Assembly (NCBI GenBank): GCA_964640945.1
Contig: CAZXIV010000001.1
Span: forward strand, 62,001-126,000
Length of the DNA stretch: 64,000 nt
Direction of reading: 5' to 3'
From: JAGOUB01 sp964640945
GTDB taxonomy: Bacteria > Patescibacteriota > Gracilibacteria > Peribacterales > Peribacteraceae
The position numbers and the translations under genes were made by a program. Within the stretch, counting starts at the first letter, position 1. Each line of letters begins with the position of its first letter. Below the pieces are notes generated by a model. The model saw only the letters and a program-made list of their open reading frames with translations. It did not search any database and was not told where the DNA came from. Below are positions 1 through 8,190 of this stretch, piece by piece.

Positions 1-84
1 GCCTTTTTTGATATCTTCTCGACCTACGGCGTGATCGAAGGGAAAGTCGACGCGCGTTCCTTGATCTATACGCAGCCTCGATGA
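1..84 (+). CDS. C-terminal end of an upstream ABC-transporter gene (partial)
   Basis: An open frame enters from the window edge and stops with TGA at 82-84, giving 27 visible residues. Its stop overlaps the ATG of the ABC ATPase gene at 81 (ATGA), so it is the previous gene of the same operon. Position before an SsuB-like ATPase and an SsuC-like permease makes a periplasmic or lipoprotein substrate-binding protein the likely identity, but the visible part carries no diagnostic motif. Confidence 0.55.
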   Translation, partial: AFFDIFSTYGVIEGKVDARSLIYTQPR

Positions 85-830
85 CCGCGGCCATCGCCAT
101 CCAGGACCTGAAGAAGACGGTCAGCGGGAGCTCCCTCTATGCCGACCTCTCCTTCTCGGTTCCGGTGGGTGGCATTACGGCGATCTTCGGACCCAACGGC
201 TGCGGCAAGTCGACGCTTCTCAATATCCTCTCAGGTTTGGCGCCGGCCGACGGCGGCCGCTTTGTGATCGAGAACCTCGAGCGCTTCCGCTTCAGTTACA
301 TCTTCCAGAACTATCGCGAGACCCTCCTGCCCTGGCGGACGAACTTCGATAACATTGCTTTCCCCCTCGAGATCCAGCACCAGTCGGCCGCGGTCATTCG
401 CGAGCGTATCGATTTTTTAGCGGGACTCTTTAAGATTGATTTTGATCTGGAGCGCCACCCGTACGAACTGAGCGGCGGCCAGCAGCAAGTCGTTGCCCTG
501 ATGCGCGCCCTTGCCAATGAGCCGTCGGTGCTCTTTATGGATGAGCCCTTCTCCGCGCTCGACTACGAGAACAGCCTGCGCATGCGGGTGGGGATCCAGG
601 CCTACCACGCCGCCCGCCAGCCGACGATTCTCTTCGTCTCGCACGACATCGAGGAAGCCGTGCACCTCGCCGGCCAGATCGTCGTCTTCTCGCGCCGGCC
701 GGCGGCGGTTCTGGAGATTGTCCAAAATCCCCTGCCCTACCCGCGCACGTTGGCCACGCTGAATTCTGAGGAATTCCACCTCACCAAGAACCGCGTCCTG
801 ACCGCTTTTCAAAAAGCGGCCCGCCTATGA
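81..830 (+). CDS. ABC transporter ATP-binding protein (nitrate/sulfonate/thiamine-precursor type)
   Basis: Cytoplasmic ATPase subunit of an ABC importer. All nucleotide-binding elements are intact: Walker A GPNGCGKST at residues 37-45, Q-loop glutamine near 76, signature LSGGQ at 130-134, Walker B LFMDEP at 151-156, D-loop SALD, and switch histidine in SHD near 188. At 249 aa it has the usual length of the SsuB/TauB/ThiZ group. Four-base ATGA overlaps with the genes on both sides show translational coupling in a binding protein-ATPase-permease operon. The solute is unknown; alkanesulfonates, nitrate or hydroxymethylpyrimidine are all carried by this family. Confidence 0.9.
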   Translation: MTAAIAIQDLKKTVSGSSLYADLSFSVPVGGITAIFGPNGCGKSTLLNILSGLAPADGGRFVIENLERFRFSYIFQNYRETLLPWRTNFDNIAFPLEIQHQSAAVIRERIDFLAGLFKIDFDLERHPYELSGGQQQVVALMRALANEPSVLFMDEPFSALDYENSLRMRVGIQAYHAARQPTILFVSHDIEEAVHLAGQIVVFSRRPAAVLEIVQNPLPYPRTLATLNSEEFHLTKNRVLTAFQKAARL

Positions 831-1570
831 AACTAAAAACCTTTCTTATTGGCCCGCTCTTGCTGCTTCTCGTGTGGCAGGTCGTGTGCAGTCTGAAACT
901 CGTCGATCCGTTCTTTCTGCCGAGCCCGTTCATTACCTTGAAGATGCTCGGCACCATCCTTATGAGTCACGCCGGACTGCTGGACGTGTGGGCGACGCTG
1001 CAGCGCGTGGTCGCGGCCTTCGCCATTGCCGTCTGTCTCGGCGTCCCGCTCGGTCTCGTGCTCGGCATGTCGGAGAAGGTGTACCGCAGCGTGGAGTTCA
1101 TCATCGATTTTTTCCGGTCCACGCCCTCAACCGCCCTCTTCCCGCTCTTCCTGATCGTCTTCGGCATCACCGACACCTCGAAGATCGCCGTGGCCGCTTT
1201 TGCCTCCACGCTTATCATCGTGTTCAACACGGCCTATGGCGTCATCCACGGCAAGAAGTCACGCATCGTGGCTGCCAAACTTATGGGCGCTTCGCGCTTC
1301 CAGATTTTCCGTTCCATCGTCTTTTGGGAGTGCCTCCCTCAGACATTCGTCGGCGTGCGGAGCGCCGTCAGCTTGTCGCTCGTCGTGATCGTCGTCACGG
1401 AGATGTTCATCGGTACGAATCAGGGACTCGGCCACCGCATCATCGACGCCCAGATTAAATATGACATCGCCGACATGTATGCCTCGATCCTGCTGACGGG
1501 CGTCATCGGTTACGCCTTTAATGCCGTCTTCCTGGCGGCCGAGCGACGGTTTTTGCGCTGGACGCGCTGA
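827..1570 (+). CDS. ABC transporter permease (SsuC/TauC-like)
   Basis: Inner-membrane permease of the same importer, 247 aa, with about six hydrophobic segments. The conserved EAA loop that contacts the ATPase lies at residues 149-170, with the core AAKLMGASRFQIF. It belongs to the BPD_transp_1 family. The start overlaps the ATPase stop by four bases. It is the last gene of the operon; the next gene lies on the other strand. The substrate is not deducible. Confidence 0.9.
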   Translation: MKLKTFLIGPLLLLLVWQVVCSLKLVDPFFLPSPFITLKMLGTILMSHAGLLDVWATLQRVVAAFAIAVCLGVPLGLVLGMSEKVYRSVEFIIDFFRSTPSTALFPLFLIVFGITDTSKIAVAAFASTLIIVFNTAYGVIHGKKSRIVAAKLMGASRFQIFRSIVFWECLPQTFVGVRSAVSLSLVVIVVTEMFIGTNQGLGHRIIDAQIKYDIADMYASILLTGVIGYAFNAVFLAAERRFLRWTR

Positions 1571-1687
1571 GAGGGGGAAATTGGCGCTTAATTGGCCGCG
1601 ACCTCGTCGTTTGCACTTGTCTACGTACTCCTTCAGGAGCGGCCGGGTCGGGAAGATCGTGAGCCGACCGTCCTGCCAGCCGGCGGG

Positions 1688-3100
1688 TTAGCGGTCGAAC
1701 TTTCCAATGTTCCATTTTCGGTGATTTTCCTGTGTCTCGGCGCTCATTTCCGGTGAAATGGGATACACAAGTTCCGTAGCGTTGCCGGAAATCTTCGTGA
1801 GTTCGATATAGTACTTTGCCACCAGTTTTCGTAACTCTTCGTTCGGATGACTGATACCCGATGGTAGGGCGGTGAAGTCGAGAGCTTGGAGATATTCAGG
1901 ATGGGCGAGAAGGAATTCCACACGTTTCTTGTTTGCCGGTTGCCGCCAGAGTTCGTTACCGGGAACAATGTCCTTAGAAACATGCGGCCGCGGGACTGCC
2001 CCGTAGCGCTGCACCATGTCGACCGTAAAATCGAGAGCGAGCTGCAGGGAGTGTTCGGTTTCCTCCGGTCCGCCAAAAACCATGAGGGTTTCTGGCGTGA
2101 TTCCGTATTCTTGGCGGGCGATGCGCACCGCCTCCAGACATTTGTCTTCGCTATTATGGCCTTTACGGAAGCTTTTCCAAATTTCCGGCGTCATGCCGTC
2201 GATCCCGAACCCGACGGTATGGAAGCCGGCTTGAACCAGACGTCGGATGAGAGCGGGTTTTTGGGAGTGGACATTCAGGAAAGATTCTACGGTCGAAAGC
2301 CCCCGCATGCCGACTGTGCACTCTGGAAATTCCCGGCGAGTGGAGATCACCATTTCACTGAACTCTTCCAATTTGGACGGCGTTTGGAAGACGTCCAGAT
2401 TTGAGAGGTACATCTGAAGGTTCTTTACTCCCAAAGTCTTTGCTCGTTCCAAGAGATATTGGAAGTCTTTCTTGAGGATATCGTTTTGCCGATATTCCTC
2501 ATTCACCCGGGTCACGACGCCCGTCACCGGATCCTTGATGGTCCGTACGGCAGCGCAAAACGTGCAGGAGAACTTGCACCCTTGTGAAACGTATAAAGAG
2601 AATTCCCTTGTTAGGTATTTCTTCATATCCGCGTCGTCGATCAGCTCGTAGGCGGGAATCAGCGAAATATGGGCGGCCGGCGGCAACTTTTCCGATAAAC
2701 CCAAACTCATCGCTAATTCTTCGTCGTTATTCCCGTTGATCACGGTCGGTCCGAAGAGTCGTGTGAGTTGCGCCCTATTTTCCGGTTGCCCTCCCGTCCT
2801 CGCGGAAACGAAGCCGTTGATGACTTGTCCTCCTACGGCCAGGCGAGAATCTGGATCCATCAGCGCCGCAATCTTCTCTCGCACTGCAGGCACATATGGC
2901 GCCCCGAGGAGGTTCACCCCTAAAACTTCCGTACGGCAATGCCAAGGGCGTAGGTTCGCATCCTGGATATCATCAACATCCGCCCCAGCGGCCATCAATC
3001 GGGCAGCAGCAGCAAGTAGCGAACCGGGTAGGTAGACTTGTCCTTCGCCTTTTTCTTCGGCATAGATGTGACGTGGCTGCACTAAGGAGATTTTGATCAT
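1688..3100 (-). CDS. B12-binding-like radical SAM protein
   Basis: 470 aa. Cys175, Cys179 and Cys182 form the CxxxCxxC loop that holds the [4Fe-4S] cluster cleaving S-adenosylmethionine. The first ~150 residues look like the Rossmann-type cobalamin-binding domain commonly fused in this family, but no canonical DxHxxG cobalamin motif is apparent, so B12 binding is uncertain. The rest resembles the Elp3/MiaB/NifB TIM barrel. The reaction is unknown; family members do methylations and other radical modifications. The gene is divergent from the TrmB-like regulator at 3273 across a 172-bp AT-rich promoter region, so that regulator may control it. Confidence 0.8.
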   Translation of the reverse strand: MIKISLVQPRHIYAEEKGEGQVYLPGSLLAAAARLMAAGADVDDIQDANLRPWHCRTEVLGVNLLGAPYVPAVREKIAALMDPDSRLAVGGQVINGFVSARTGGQPENRAQLTRLFGPTVINGNNDEELAMSLGLSEKLPPAAHISLIPAYELIDDADMKKYLTREFSLYVSQGCKFSCTFCAAVRTIKDPVTGVVTRVNEEYRQNDILKKDFQYLLERAKTLGVKNLQMYLSNLDVFQTPSKLEEFSEMVISTRREFPECTVGMRGLSTVESFLNVHSQKPALIRRLVQAGFHTVGFGIDGMTPEIWKSFRKGHNSEDKCLEAVRIARQEYGITPETLMVFGGPEETEHSLQLALDFTVDMVQRYGAVPRPHVSKDIVPGNELWRQPANKKRVEFLLAHPEYLQALDFTALPSGISHPNEELRKLVAKYYIELTKISGNATELVYPISPEMSAETQENHRKWNIGKFDR

Positions 3101-3272
3101 TTTTCAAATTTATTGCTGAATAATGTTTGTCCCTATTGGTTTTATTGAAGCCAAAATACAATGGTTTATGTCCTCCCTTAGAGAAGAAATCACACTGACC
3201 AATACGGTTCGTCATCATTATATTGACGGTCATCTTTCGTCAGTTTAAAATAAACTAACTACACATTTTATT
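3101..3272. promoter_or_regulatory. Divergent promoter region between radical SAM gene and regulator
   Basis: An AT-rich 172-bp spacer between divergent starts. It holds an imperfect inverted repeat, CGTCA at 3210-3214 and TGACG at 3224-3228, flanked by TGACC at 3196-3200 and GGTCA at 3228-3232. These are a plausible but unproven operator for the TrmB-like protein. TAAACT near 3250 is a possible -10 for the regulator. Confidence 0.35.
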
Positions 3273-4088
3273 ATGCTGTCTACTATCCTCAAATCATTCC
3301 AGCTCAGCGAACCGGAAATTCGGTTATTTTTGAAGGTCGTAGAGCTCGGTTTGCAGTCGGCCTCTAATATCGCGCGTGTCTGCGAAATGCCGCGCAATAC
3401 CGTGCGCAGTATCCTTGATAACCTTGTGAAGAAAGGCTTGATGGTCAAAATGAATCGAGCGAAGACGCAGTACTACGCTACGGAAACCAAGGACAACATT
3501 ATTCGGCTCTTAAAACACCGTCGCCTCCGCATGGATGAGGAAATTGAGAAGCAGATTGAATTGGTCGAGCGCTATGGAGAAGAATTATCTGCTCGGCATT
3601 GGGCTCAGAGTCGGCCGAAAATTACTTTCTACGAAGGGCTCGCCGGTCTCGAAAAAGTGTACGAAGACACCTTGACCACCAAGCATGGTTTGCGCTCCTG
3701 GGCTTCATACGAGAATCTTCATGAGGCGATGAAAGGCTATCCTGAGAGCTACTTTAAACGTCGGGCGCAAAAGGGCATTCCTATGCGTTCCATTCATCCA
3801 GAAACGCCGCTTTCCGTAGCGGCACAAGCTCGTGATAAGGAAGAATTGCGGCAGAGCGCCCTCGTGCCGCAAAAACAATTCAACTGGTCGCCGGAAATTC
3901 AGGTCTATAACAATAAGATCAATATCACGTCCTGGAAGGACAAGCTTGGTATTATTATTGAGAGCAAAGAGATCGCTGATGCCATGCGTACGATTTTCGA
4001 CATGTCTTTTGAAACCGCTAAACAGTACGGCAAAGTTAGTCAGCACTTTGATTACGATGAGCTGACCAAAGATGACGTGAATGAGTGA
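3273..4088 (+). CDS. TrmB-family transcriptional regulator
   Basis: 271 aa. The first ~80 residues form a winged helix-turn-helix with the helix pair SASNIARVCEMPRNTV, followed by a wing. Residues 85-115 are predicted coiled coil, and the C-terminal half is a putative effector domain. This arrangement fits TrmB-like regulators, which are frequent in archaea and in Patescibacteria. The ligand and targets are unknown. The divergent radical SAM gene is the obvious candidate target. The start is preceded by an AT-rich stretch without a Shine-Dalgarno sequence. Confidence 0.7.
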   Translation: MLSTILKSFQLSEPEIRLFLKVVELGLQSASNIARVCEMPRNTVRSILDNLVKKGLMVKMNRAKTQYYATETKDNIIRLLKHRRLRMDEEIEKQIELVERYGEELSARHWAQSRPKITFYEGLAGLEKVYEDTLTTKHGLRSWASYENLHEAMKGYPESYFKRRAQKGIPMRSIHPETPLSVAAQARDKEELRQSALVPQKQFNWSPEIQVYNNKINITSWKDKLGIIIESKEIADAMRTIFDMSFETAKQYGKVSQHFDYDELTKDDVNE

Positions 4089-4090
4089 TG

Positions 4091-4116
4091 GTCATGGTCG
4101 GGATGGCGGGGCTCGA
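4091..4116 (-). repeat. tRNA-Pro 3'-end fragment (distal copy)
   Basis: Bases 4095-4116 match the last 22 bases of the tRNA-Pro gene (5413-5434, CCA included) with one mismatch at 4104, in the same orientation. A further copy of the anticodon-side sequence, CCTGGTCCCAA, lies at 4184-4194. The preceding GTCA is shared with the second copy at 4935. It borders the far side of the segment carrying the 170-aa gene. Confidence 0.75.
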
Positions 4117-4212
4117 CCCGGCTACGTTTGCGAACTACGCCGAGTAACACTCGCAGCCTTCGCCTTTGGCTACGGCCGACAGGCCTGGTCCCAACTCTAT
4201 CGCTTCTATCGA

Positions 4213-4244
4213 AAGGCCTCAATGGATTGCTCCATTGAGGCCTT
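4213..4244 (-). terminator. Perfect hairpin downstream of the 170-aa gene
   Basis: A perfect 14-bp stem (4213-4226 with 4231-4244) closes a 4-base loop just past the stop of the minus-strand gene at 4266. No strong U-tract follows, so a termination or mRNA-stabilising role is inferred. A second hairpin, TCACAGC with GCTGTGA at 4250-4277, overlaps the stop codon. Confidence 0.5.
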
Positions 4245-4265
4245 GCTTCTCACAGCTGTGGCCCC

Positions 4266-4778
4266 TTACGGCTGTGAAAGCGTCTTTTTGTGCCGAGCGT
4301 GGTCCTGGGCAGTGTCGAACCAGTTGTCGCCCTCGCGCGAGACGACAAGGCCTTGGAGATAGGAACGCAGTTTTTTGACAGTCATATCGAGGTCTTTTGC
4401 GAGCTTGAGAAGCGGCACTTTGATCCGTTCCCCTTGGGCATCTTCGGCGACCTGCATGAGTGTCACGGTCTTGTCTGTGACCTTCAGGTCGGCCACAATC
4501 CACAGGTTTTCATGGTGGTCGTAGAAGTGGTTCGACAGGCAGGAATGAGGAACGGCAACGTGTCCCCAGGTACACGGTTCCTTGCCGCTTTCGGTGATCA
4601 TGAAGCCTTCCTGACCAGTGTTCACCCCTTTAAAGAAGTGAACTTCGGTGGGATCGCGGAAGCCGAGTTGTCCGCAGAATCCCTTTTGGCAGAACCAGTC
4701 GCCACGTTTCAGCGTCACGAAGAGCTCACCCTTGTGATTGAGGCAGTACACATCGGACATTATTACCCAGTGGCTCAT
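4266..4778 (-). CDS. Orphan protein of 170 aa in a tRNA-Pro-associated segment
   Basis: Function not recognised. The start at 4778 is chosen because AGAGGA lies about 7 nt upstream, one of the few clear Shine-Dalgarno sites in the GC-rich part. The protein is soluble, Trp-, His- and Cys-rich in its first 90 residues, then has a charged helical C-terminal third (residues ~125-165) that could be a small DNA- or protein-binding domain. The gene lies between two copies of the tRNA-Pro 3' end (4095 and 4939), is less GC-rich than its neighbours and ends in a perfect hairpin, which suggests horizontal acquisition. Confidence 0.65.
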   Translation of the reverse strand: MSHWVIMSDVYCLNHKGELFVTLKRGDWFCQKGFCGQLGFRDPTEVHFFKGVNTGQEGFMITESGKEPCTWGHVAVPHSCLSNHFYDHHENLWIVADLKVTDKTVTLMQVAEDAQGERIKVPLLKLAKDLDMTVKKLRSYLQGLVVSREGDNWFDTAQDHARHKKTLSQP

Positions 4779-4934
4779 AGTATCCTCTTTTAGGGATTGG
4801 CCTGGTAGTGAGAAGAAAGAACAGAGCGTCCAATTGACACTCAATCAGTATTTTTTACCTATTTCTAAATTGTGTCAATAAACGCTACTGAACGCATGGC
4901 CTCAACTGAGTGAGGTTCCGGAGAGAGGGTTCGT

Positions 4935-4958
4935 GTCATGGTCGGGACGGCGGGGCTC
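4935..4958 (-). repeat. tRNA-Pro 3'-end fragment (proximal copy)
   Basis: Bases 4939-4958 are identical to the last 20 bases of the tRNA-Pro gene (5413-5432) in the same orientation. The stop codon of the GNAT gene begins at the edge of this copy. Together with the intact tRNA it forms a direct repeat around a one-gene segment, as an integrated element with attL and attR would. Confidence 0.85.
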
Positions 4959-5407
4959 TAAACAGCTTTCCTTAGCACTGAGGTCCCGACTTTTTCGAAG
5001 CCTTGCTTCAAATAGAACTGCATCGCTTCGGTTCGTGAGTCATTGCATGTCAGTCGCAATTCCTTGCCGCCGTCCTCCTTCACTTTTTGTAGGACTCGCT
5101 CAATTAAGAGGGATCCAATGCCTTGGCGCTGATACGAAGCGGCGACAACGAAAGATTCGAGAAGATAGCGTGCACCTTGAGGCAGGGTCATCGTTACTAA
5201 ACAAGCTATCGCGCAGGTTTGCCATTCTCCTGCGACGAATGTTTCGGCAGTGATGAGTTGATGTCGTTGGAGGATCTGCAGAACGTCCTTATGGCTCATG
5301 CTTCCCTTCTCTCCTCGGAGTTCGCTTATGAGCCCACTGAAGGCTTGAAGGCGTTTCGCCGTGAGATCCTGCTCTTGGACCCAGAAGAGACGCGGGCTTT
5401 CTTCCAT
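4958..5407 (-). CDS. GNAT-family N-acetyltransferase
   Basis: 149 aa. The acetyl-CoA pyrophosphate-binding motif is QRQGIG in the segment around residues 95-110, and the C-terminal FYLKQGFEKVG matches motif B of the Gcn5 fold. The acceptor is unknown. The ATG at 5407 lies only 5 nt past the CCA of tRNA-Pro, so the gene may be co-transcribed with the tRNA and freed as a leaderless mRNA by tRNA 3' processing. A later ATG at 5299 has a purine-rich stretch upstream but would delete the first strands of the fold. The gene is bounded by copies of the tRNA 3' end. Confidence 0.8.
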   Translation of the reverse strand: MEESPRLFWVQEQDLTAKRLQAFSGLISELRGEKGSMSHKDVLQILQRHQLITAETFVAGEWQTCAIACLVTMTLPQGARYLLESFVVAASYQRQGIGSLLIERVLQKVKEDGGKELRLTCNDSRTEAMQFYLKQGFEKVGTSVLRKAV

Positions 5408-5412
5408 AGGTA

Positions 5413-5488
5413 TGGTCGGGACGGCGGGGCTCGAACTCGCGGCCTCCTGGTCCCAAACCAGGCGCTCTACCAACTGAGCTACGTCCCG
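5413..5488 (-). tRNA. tRNA-Pro(UGG)
   Basis: A full cloverleaf on the minus strand: acceptor CGGGACG pairs with CGTCCCG, D-arm TAGCTCAGTTGGTAGAGC, anticodon loop TTTGGGA with UGG, and T-arm GTTCGAGCC. Discriminator A and CCA are encoded. TAGAAT at 5498-5503 is a suitable -10, leaving only a few bases of 5' leader. Its 3' end recurs at 4095 and 4939 and its 5' half at 5566. Confidence 0.95.
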
Positions 5489-5565
5489 ACATAGTGCATT
5501 CTATAGGGAGAGTGGTGGGAGCGCAGCGCTTTTTATAATGTGCGCCTCGCCCAAAGGCTCGGCGG

Positions 5566-5586
5566 CCAACTGAGCTACGTCCCGAC
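5566..5586 (-). repeat. tRNA-Pro 5'-half echo
   Basis: Twenty-one bases identical to 5470-5490 (acceptor strand plus D-arm of tRNA-Pro) lie 96 bp further out on the 5' side. The spacer contains the tRNA promoter. The same arrangement occurs at tRNA-Arg (14400-14418). Confidence 0.85.
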
Positions 5587-5615
5587 TGACTGCAGTATAG
5601 GGAAAACGCTATGCT
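5586..5615 (+). promoter_or_regulatory. priA promoter, predicted leaderless
   Basis: CTGACT (5586-5591), an 18-bp spacer and TATGCT (5610-5615). The ATG at 5622 begins exactly 6 nt past the -10, so transcription should start at or next to the start codon. Confidence 0.5.
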
Positions 5616-5621
5616 ATGCCT

Positions 5622-7760
5622 ATGCTCTGCACGGTCGTCACTGCCTCCAAAAGCCGCGAAATCGGCGAAGGGCTGACGTACGAGGCCGGCGATTTACCCG
5701 TGCAGGCCGGTTCGTTGGTGCGGGCGCCCTTCCGGGGTGGGGTGATTGAAGGCGTGGTAACGGCGCTCGCGGTGCAGGCCCCCACGGGCATTGCCGTCCG
5801 GAAGCTCCTGGCGGTCTTGTCCCCTACCCCCCTGCTGTCGGCCTACCAACTGCAGTTGGCCGAGTGGTTGGCGCGCGAGTACCGCTGCGGTTTCCGTCAG
5901 GCCCTCCAGCTCTTTTTGCCGCCGTTGCCGTGGAGTGCAGCGCTGCCACGGCCGGAACATGTGTACGCCTTGGCCGAGAAAAAGCCCGACATCGATATTT
6001 CCTCGCTCTCGCGCTCCCCTGCTCAGCAGCGGGCAGTGGCGCTCCTCGAAGAACGCGGACGCCTGACAGCCGAGGCGCTGAGCGAGGCCGGTGTCACGCC
6101 GGCGGTGCGCAAAACCCTTCTCACCAAGGGTTGGTTCCAGGAGATCGAGCTGCCATCCGAGGCCGCCACGCTGGCGCCGTTCAAAGTGGTGAAAGAACCC
6201 GTGCTCAGCGAGGTACAGCAGGGCGTGCGCGACGGCATCTTGAAAGAGACCAAGCCGACGCTGCTCTTCGGTGTCACCGGCAGCGGCAAGACCGAGGTCT
6301 ACGCGTCGGTCGCGGCCGAGACGCTTCGCGCCGGTAAGCAGGTGCTTATCCTGGTTCCTGAAATCCTGCTCACCGAGCACTTGCTCGAGCGCTTTGCGTC
6401 GCTGGTGCCGCCCGAGCGGCTCGCGCTCATTCATAGCCGCATCACGCCGGCCGCGCGTCGCGAGACGTGGCAGCGGGTGCTGAGCGTACAAGCGCGTCTC
6501 ATCGTCGGCTCGCGCTCGGCGCTCTTCGCCCCGGCTCCTGAGCTTGGTCTCATTGTCATCGACGAAGAACACGAGTGGACCTACAAAAACGAACAGACGC
6601 CGCGCTACCACGCGCGCGAGACGGCCGAGCAACTGATGAAGCTTGCCGGCGGCCGCGTGATTCTGGGCTCGGCCACGCCGTCGCTCGAGTCGTGGCATCG
6701 CGCCGAGCAGGGCCGCTACGCGCTCGCGCGCCTACCGACGCGCTACAGCGAGGTGGCGCTCCCCAAAGTGCGCATCGTCGACCTGGCCCAGGCCGACTTT
6801 GGCGAGACATTCCCCTTCACGGCGTCGTTGGTAGAAGAACTCCGTGCCACCATCGCGCGTGGCGAGCAGGCGATCTTGTTCTTAAACCGCCGCGGCATGG
6901 CCTCGGCCGTGCTCTGTCTGCACTGCCGCCGCCGGCTGGTGTCGGCCAACTCCGGTCTGCCCTACACCGTCCACCACGATTTACGGAATGTCCCTTACTT
7001 GCTCGACCACGTGACGGGCCTCCAAGCGCCGATGCCGTCCACCTGCCCCAGTTGCGGTTCGGTGGATCTTAAACCCGTGGGTGCCGGCACACAGCGCATC
7101 GAGGCCATCATGCAAAAGCTCTTGCCGAAAGCCCGCTTGCTCCGCGCCGACCGCGATACGCTGAAAAGCCCGGAAGATATCCGCGCGCTCCTCAATGCCA
7201 TGACGACGGGCCAGGCAGATATCCTCATTGGCACGCAGTCGGTGGTGAAAGGGCTCGACTTGCCCAAGGTGACGCTCGCCGCCGTGCTCGTCGCCGACGT
7301 CGGCTTGTCGCTGCCTACCTTCCGCGCCGGCGAACGCGTGTTCCAGCTCCTGACGCAGTTGGCCGGACGCAGCGGCCGTCGCCAGGCTGGCACCGTTGTG
7401 ATCCAGACCTTCCGCCCCGACGCGCTCGAGATCCGCGCGGCCGCCGAGCACGACACGGAGCTGTACATCAAAGAAGAGCTGGCCGTCCGTCAGGCACTCA
7501 AGTACCCGCCTTACACGCGGATGGTGCGCTTCCTCACCTCCGGCCCCGGTTGCGATACGCGCGCCAAGGCCTTGCTCCAAACAGTGCAATCGAAACTGAA
7601 AGCGACCAGCATGGCGGGTACGGCCTCGGCCGCGCCGACGTTTTATGGCAACGGCCAAGAGTGGCACGTGCTGCTGCGCCTGGATGATCCCCTCCCCTTT
7701 CTTAATGGGCTCGACTTGGAACATGTCTCCGTCGATGTGGACCCGGTGGATTGTTTGTAA
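5622..7760 (+). CDS. priA: Primosomal replication-restart helicase PriA
   Basis: A 712-aa superfamily 2 DNA helicase that reloads the replisome at stalled forks. The N-terminal DNA-binding region is followed by Walker A GVTGSGKTE (about residues 217-225), Walker B DEEH (about 314-317) and the later helicase motifs LFLNRRG and AGRSGR. In E. coli PriA eight cysteines bind two zinc ions. Here only the outer set remains (CLHC near 432-435 and CPSC near 475-478); the two inner CxxC pairs are replaced by an insert without cysteines. The start at 5622 is favoured over 5616 because TATGCT ends 6 nt before it. Confidence 0.93.
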   Translation: MLCTVVTASKSREIGEGLTYEAGDLPVQAGSLVRAPFRGGVIEGVVTALAVQAPTGIAVRKLLAVLSPTPLLSAYQLQLAEWLAREYRCGFRQALQLFLPPLPWSAALPRPEHVYALAEKKPDIDISSLSRSPAQQRAVALLEERGRLTAEALSEAGVTPAVRKTLLTKGWFQEIELPSEAATLAPFKVVKEPVLSEVQQGVRDGILKETKPTLLFGVTGSGKTEVYASVAAETLRAGKQVLILVPEILLTEHLLERFASLVPPERLALIHSRITPAARRETWQRVLSVQARLIVGSRSALFAPAPELGLIVIDEEHEWTYKNEQTPRYHARETAEQLMKLAGGRVILGSATPSLESWHRAEQGRYALARLPTRYSEVALPKVRIVDLAQADFGETFPFTASLVEELRATIARGEQAILFLNRRGMASAVLCLHCRRRLVSANSGLPYTVHHDLRNVPYLLDHVTGLQAPMPSTCPSCGSVDLKPVGAGTQRIEAIMQKLLPKARLLRADRDTLKSPEDIRALLNAMTTGQADILIGTQSVVKGLDLPKVTLAAVLVADVGLSLPTFRAGERVFQLLTQLAGRSGRRQAGTVVIQTFRPDALEIRAAAEHDTELYIKEELAVRQALKYPPYTRMVRFLTSGPGCDTRAKALLQTVQSKLKATSMAGTASAAPTFYGNGQEWHVLLRLDDPLPFLNGLDLEHVSVDVDPVDCL

Positions 7761-7811
7761 GGCACGGTGAACCGGGAATGGCAGAGCCACTCCCGGCCTT
7801 GACGCCGCGCG

Positions 7812-8168
7812 TCATTGTCCCGTTTTCCGATACACCCAGACCGCAATCACGCAGCCAACGATGTGGAGGCTGAGGGCGAGGATGAACAGTTCATCGCTCA
7901 TAAACCCCTGCGCCCAGCTCGAGTATTCCACAACTGGGCCGCCCACTGTTACGGCCGCCAGGGCGGTGAAGCCGCCGATTGTGCGGAGCCTGGCTGCGAG
8001 CCGCATGTCTGCGGCGAGTCTATCCAGATCCGGGCGCGAATGGCTCGGCTGGACGCGCATCCGGTCCAGTGCCCGCCGACAACGGCGACACCTCAGGCTG
8101 CCGATCTGCTGGACGGCGATGCCGCCGAACGCGAGAAAGCAGCACATCCACAAGATCGACAGAAGCAT
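7812..8168 (-). CDS. Small membrane protein, unknown function
   Basis: 118 aa, not recognised. It has one hydrophobic segment at the N-terminus (about residues 1-20), a basic loop with paired cysteines (CRRCRRALDR), then two further membrane segments near 63-82 and 93-111. The start at 8168 follows TTGGAGA by about 7 nt; an upstream ATG at 8219 would add a polar extension. The promoter region carries three GACAAT/ATTGTC half-sites (8191-8220). Confidence 0.6.
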   Translation of the reverse strand: MLLSILWMCCFLAFGGIAVQQIGSLRCRRCRRALDRMRVQPSHSRPDLDRLAADMRLAARLRTIGGFTALAAVTVGGPVVEYSSWAQGFMSDELFILALSLHIVGCVIAVWVYRKTGQ

Positions 8169-8190
8169 CAGATGTCTCCAATGGGTAAAC

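Noticed and set aside
4266..5407. A complete integrative element with its own integrase around tRNA-Pro
   Set aside because: No integrase, transposase or replication gene lies between the tRNA copies; each segment holds only one small gene, so only a cassette-like or decayed state can be claimed.
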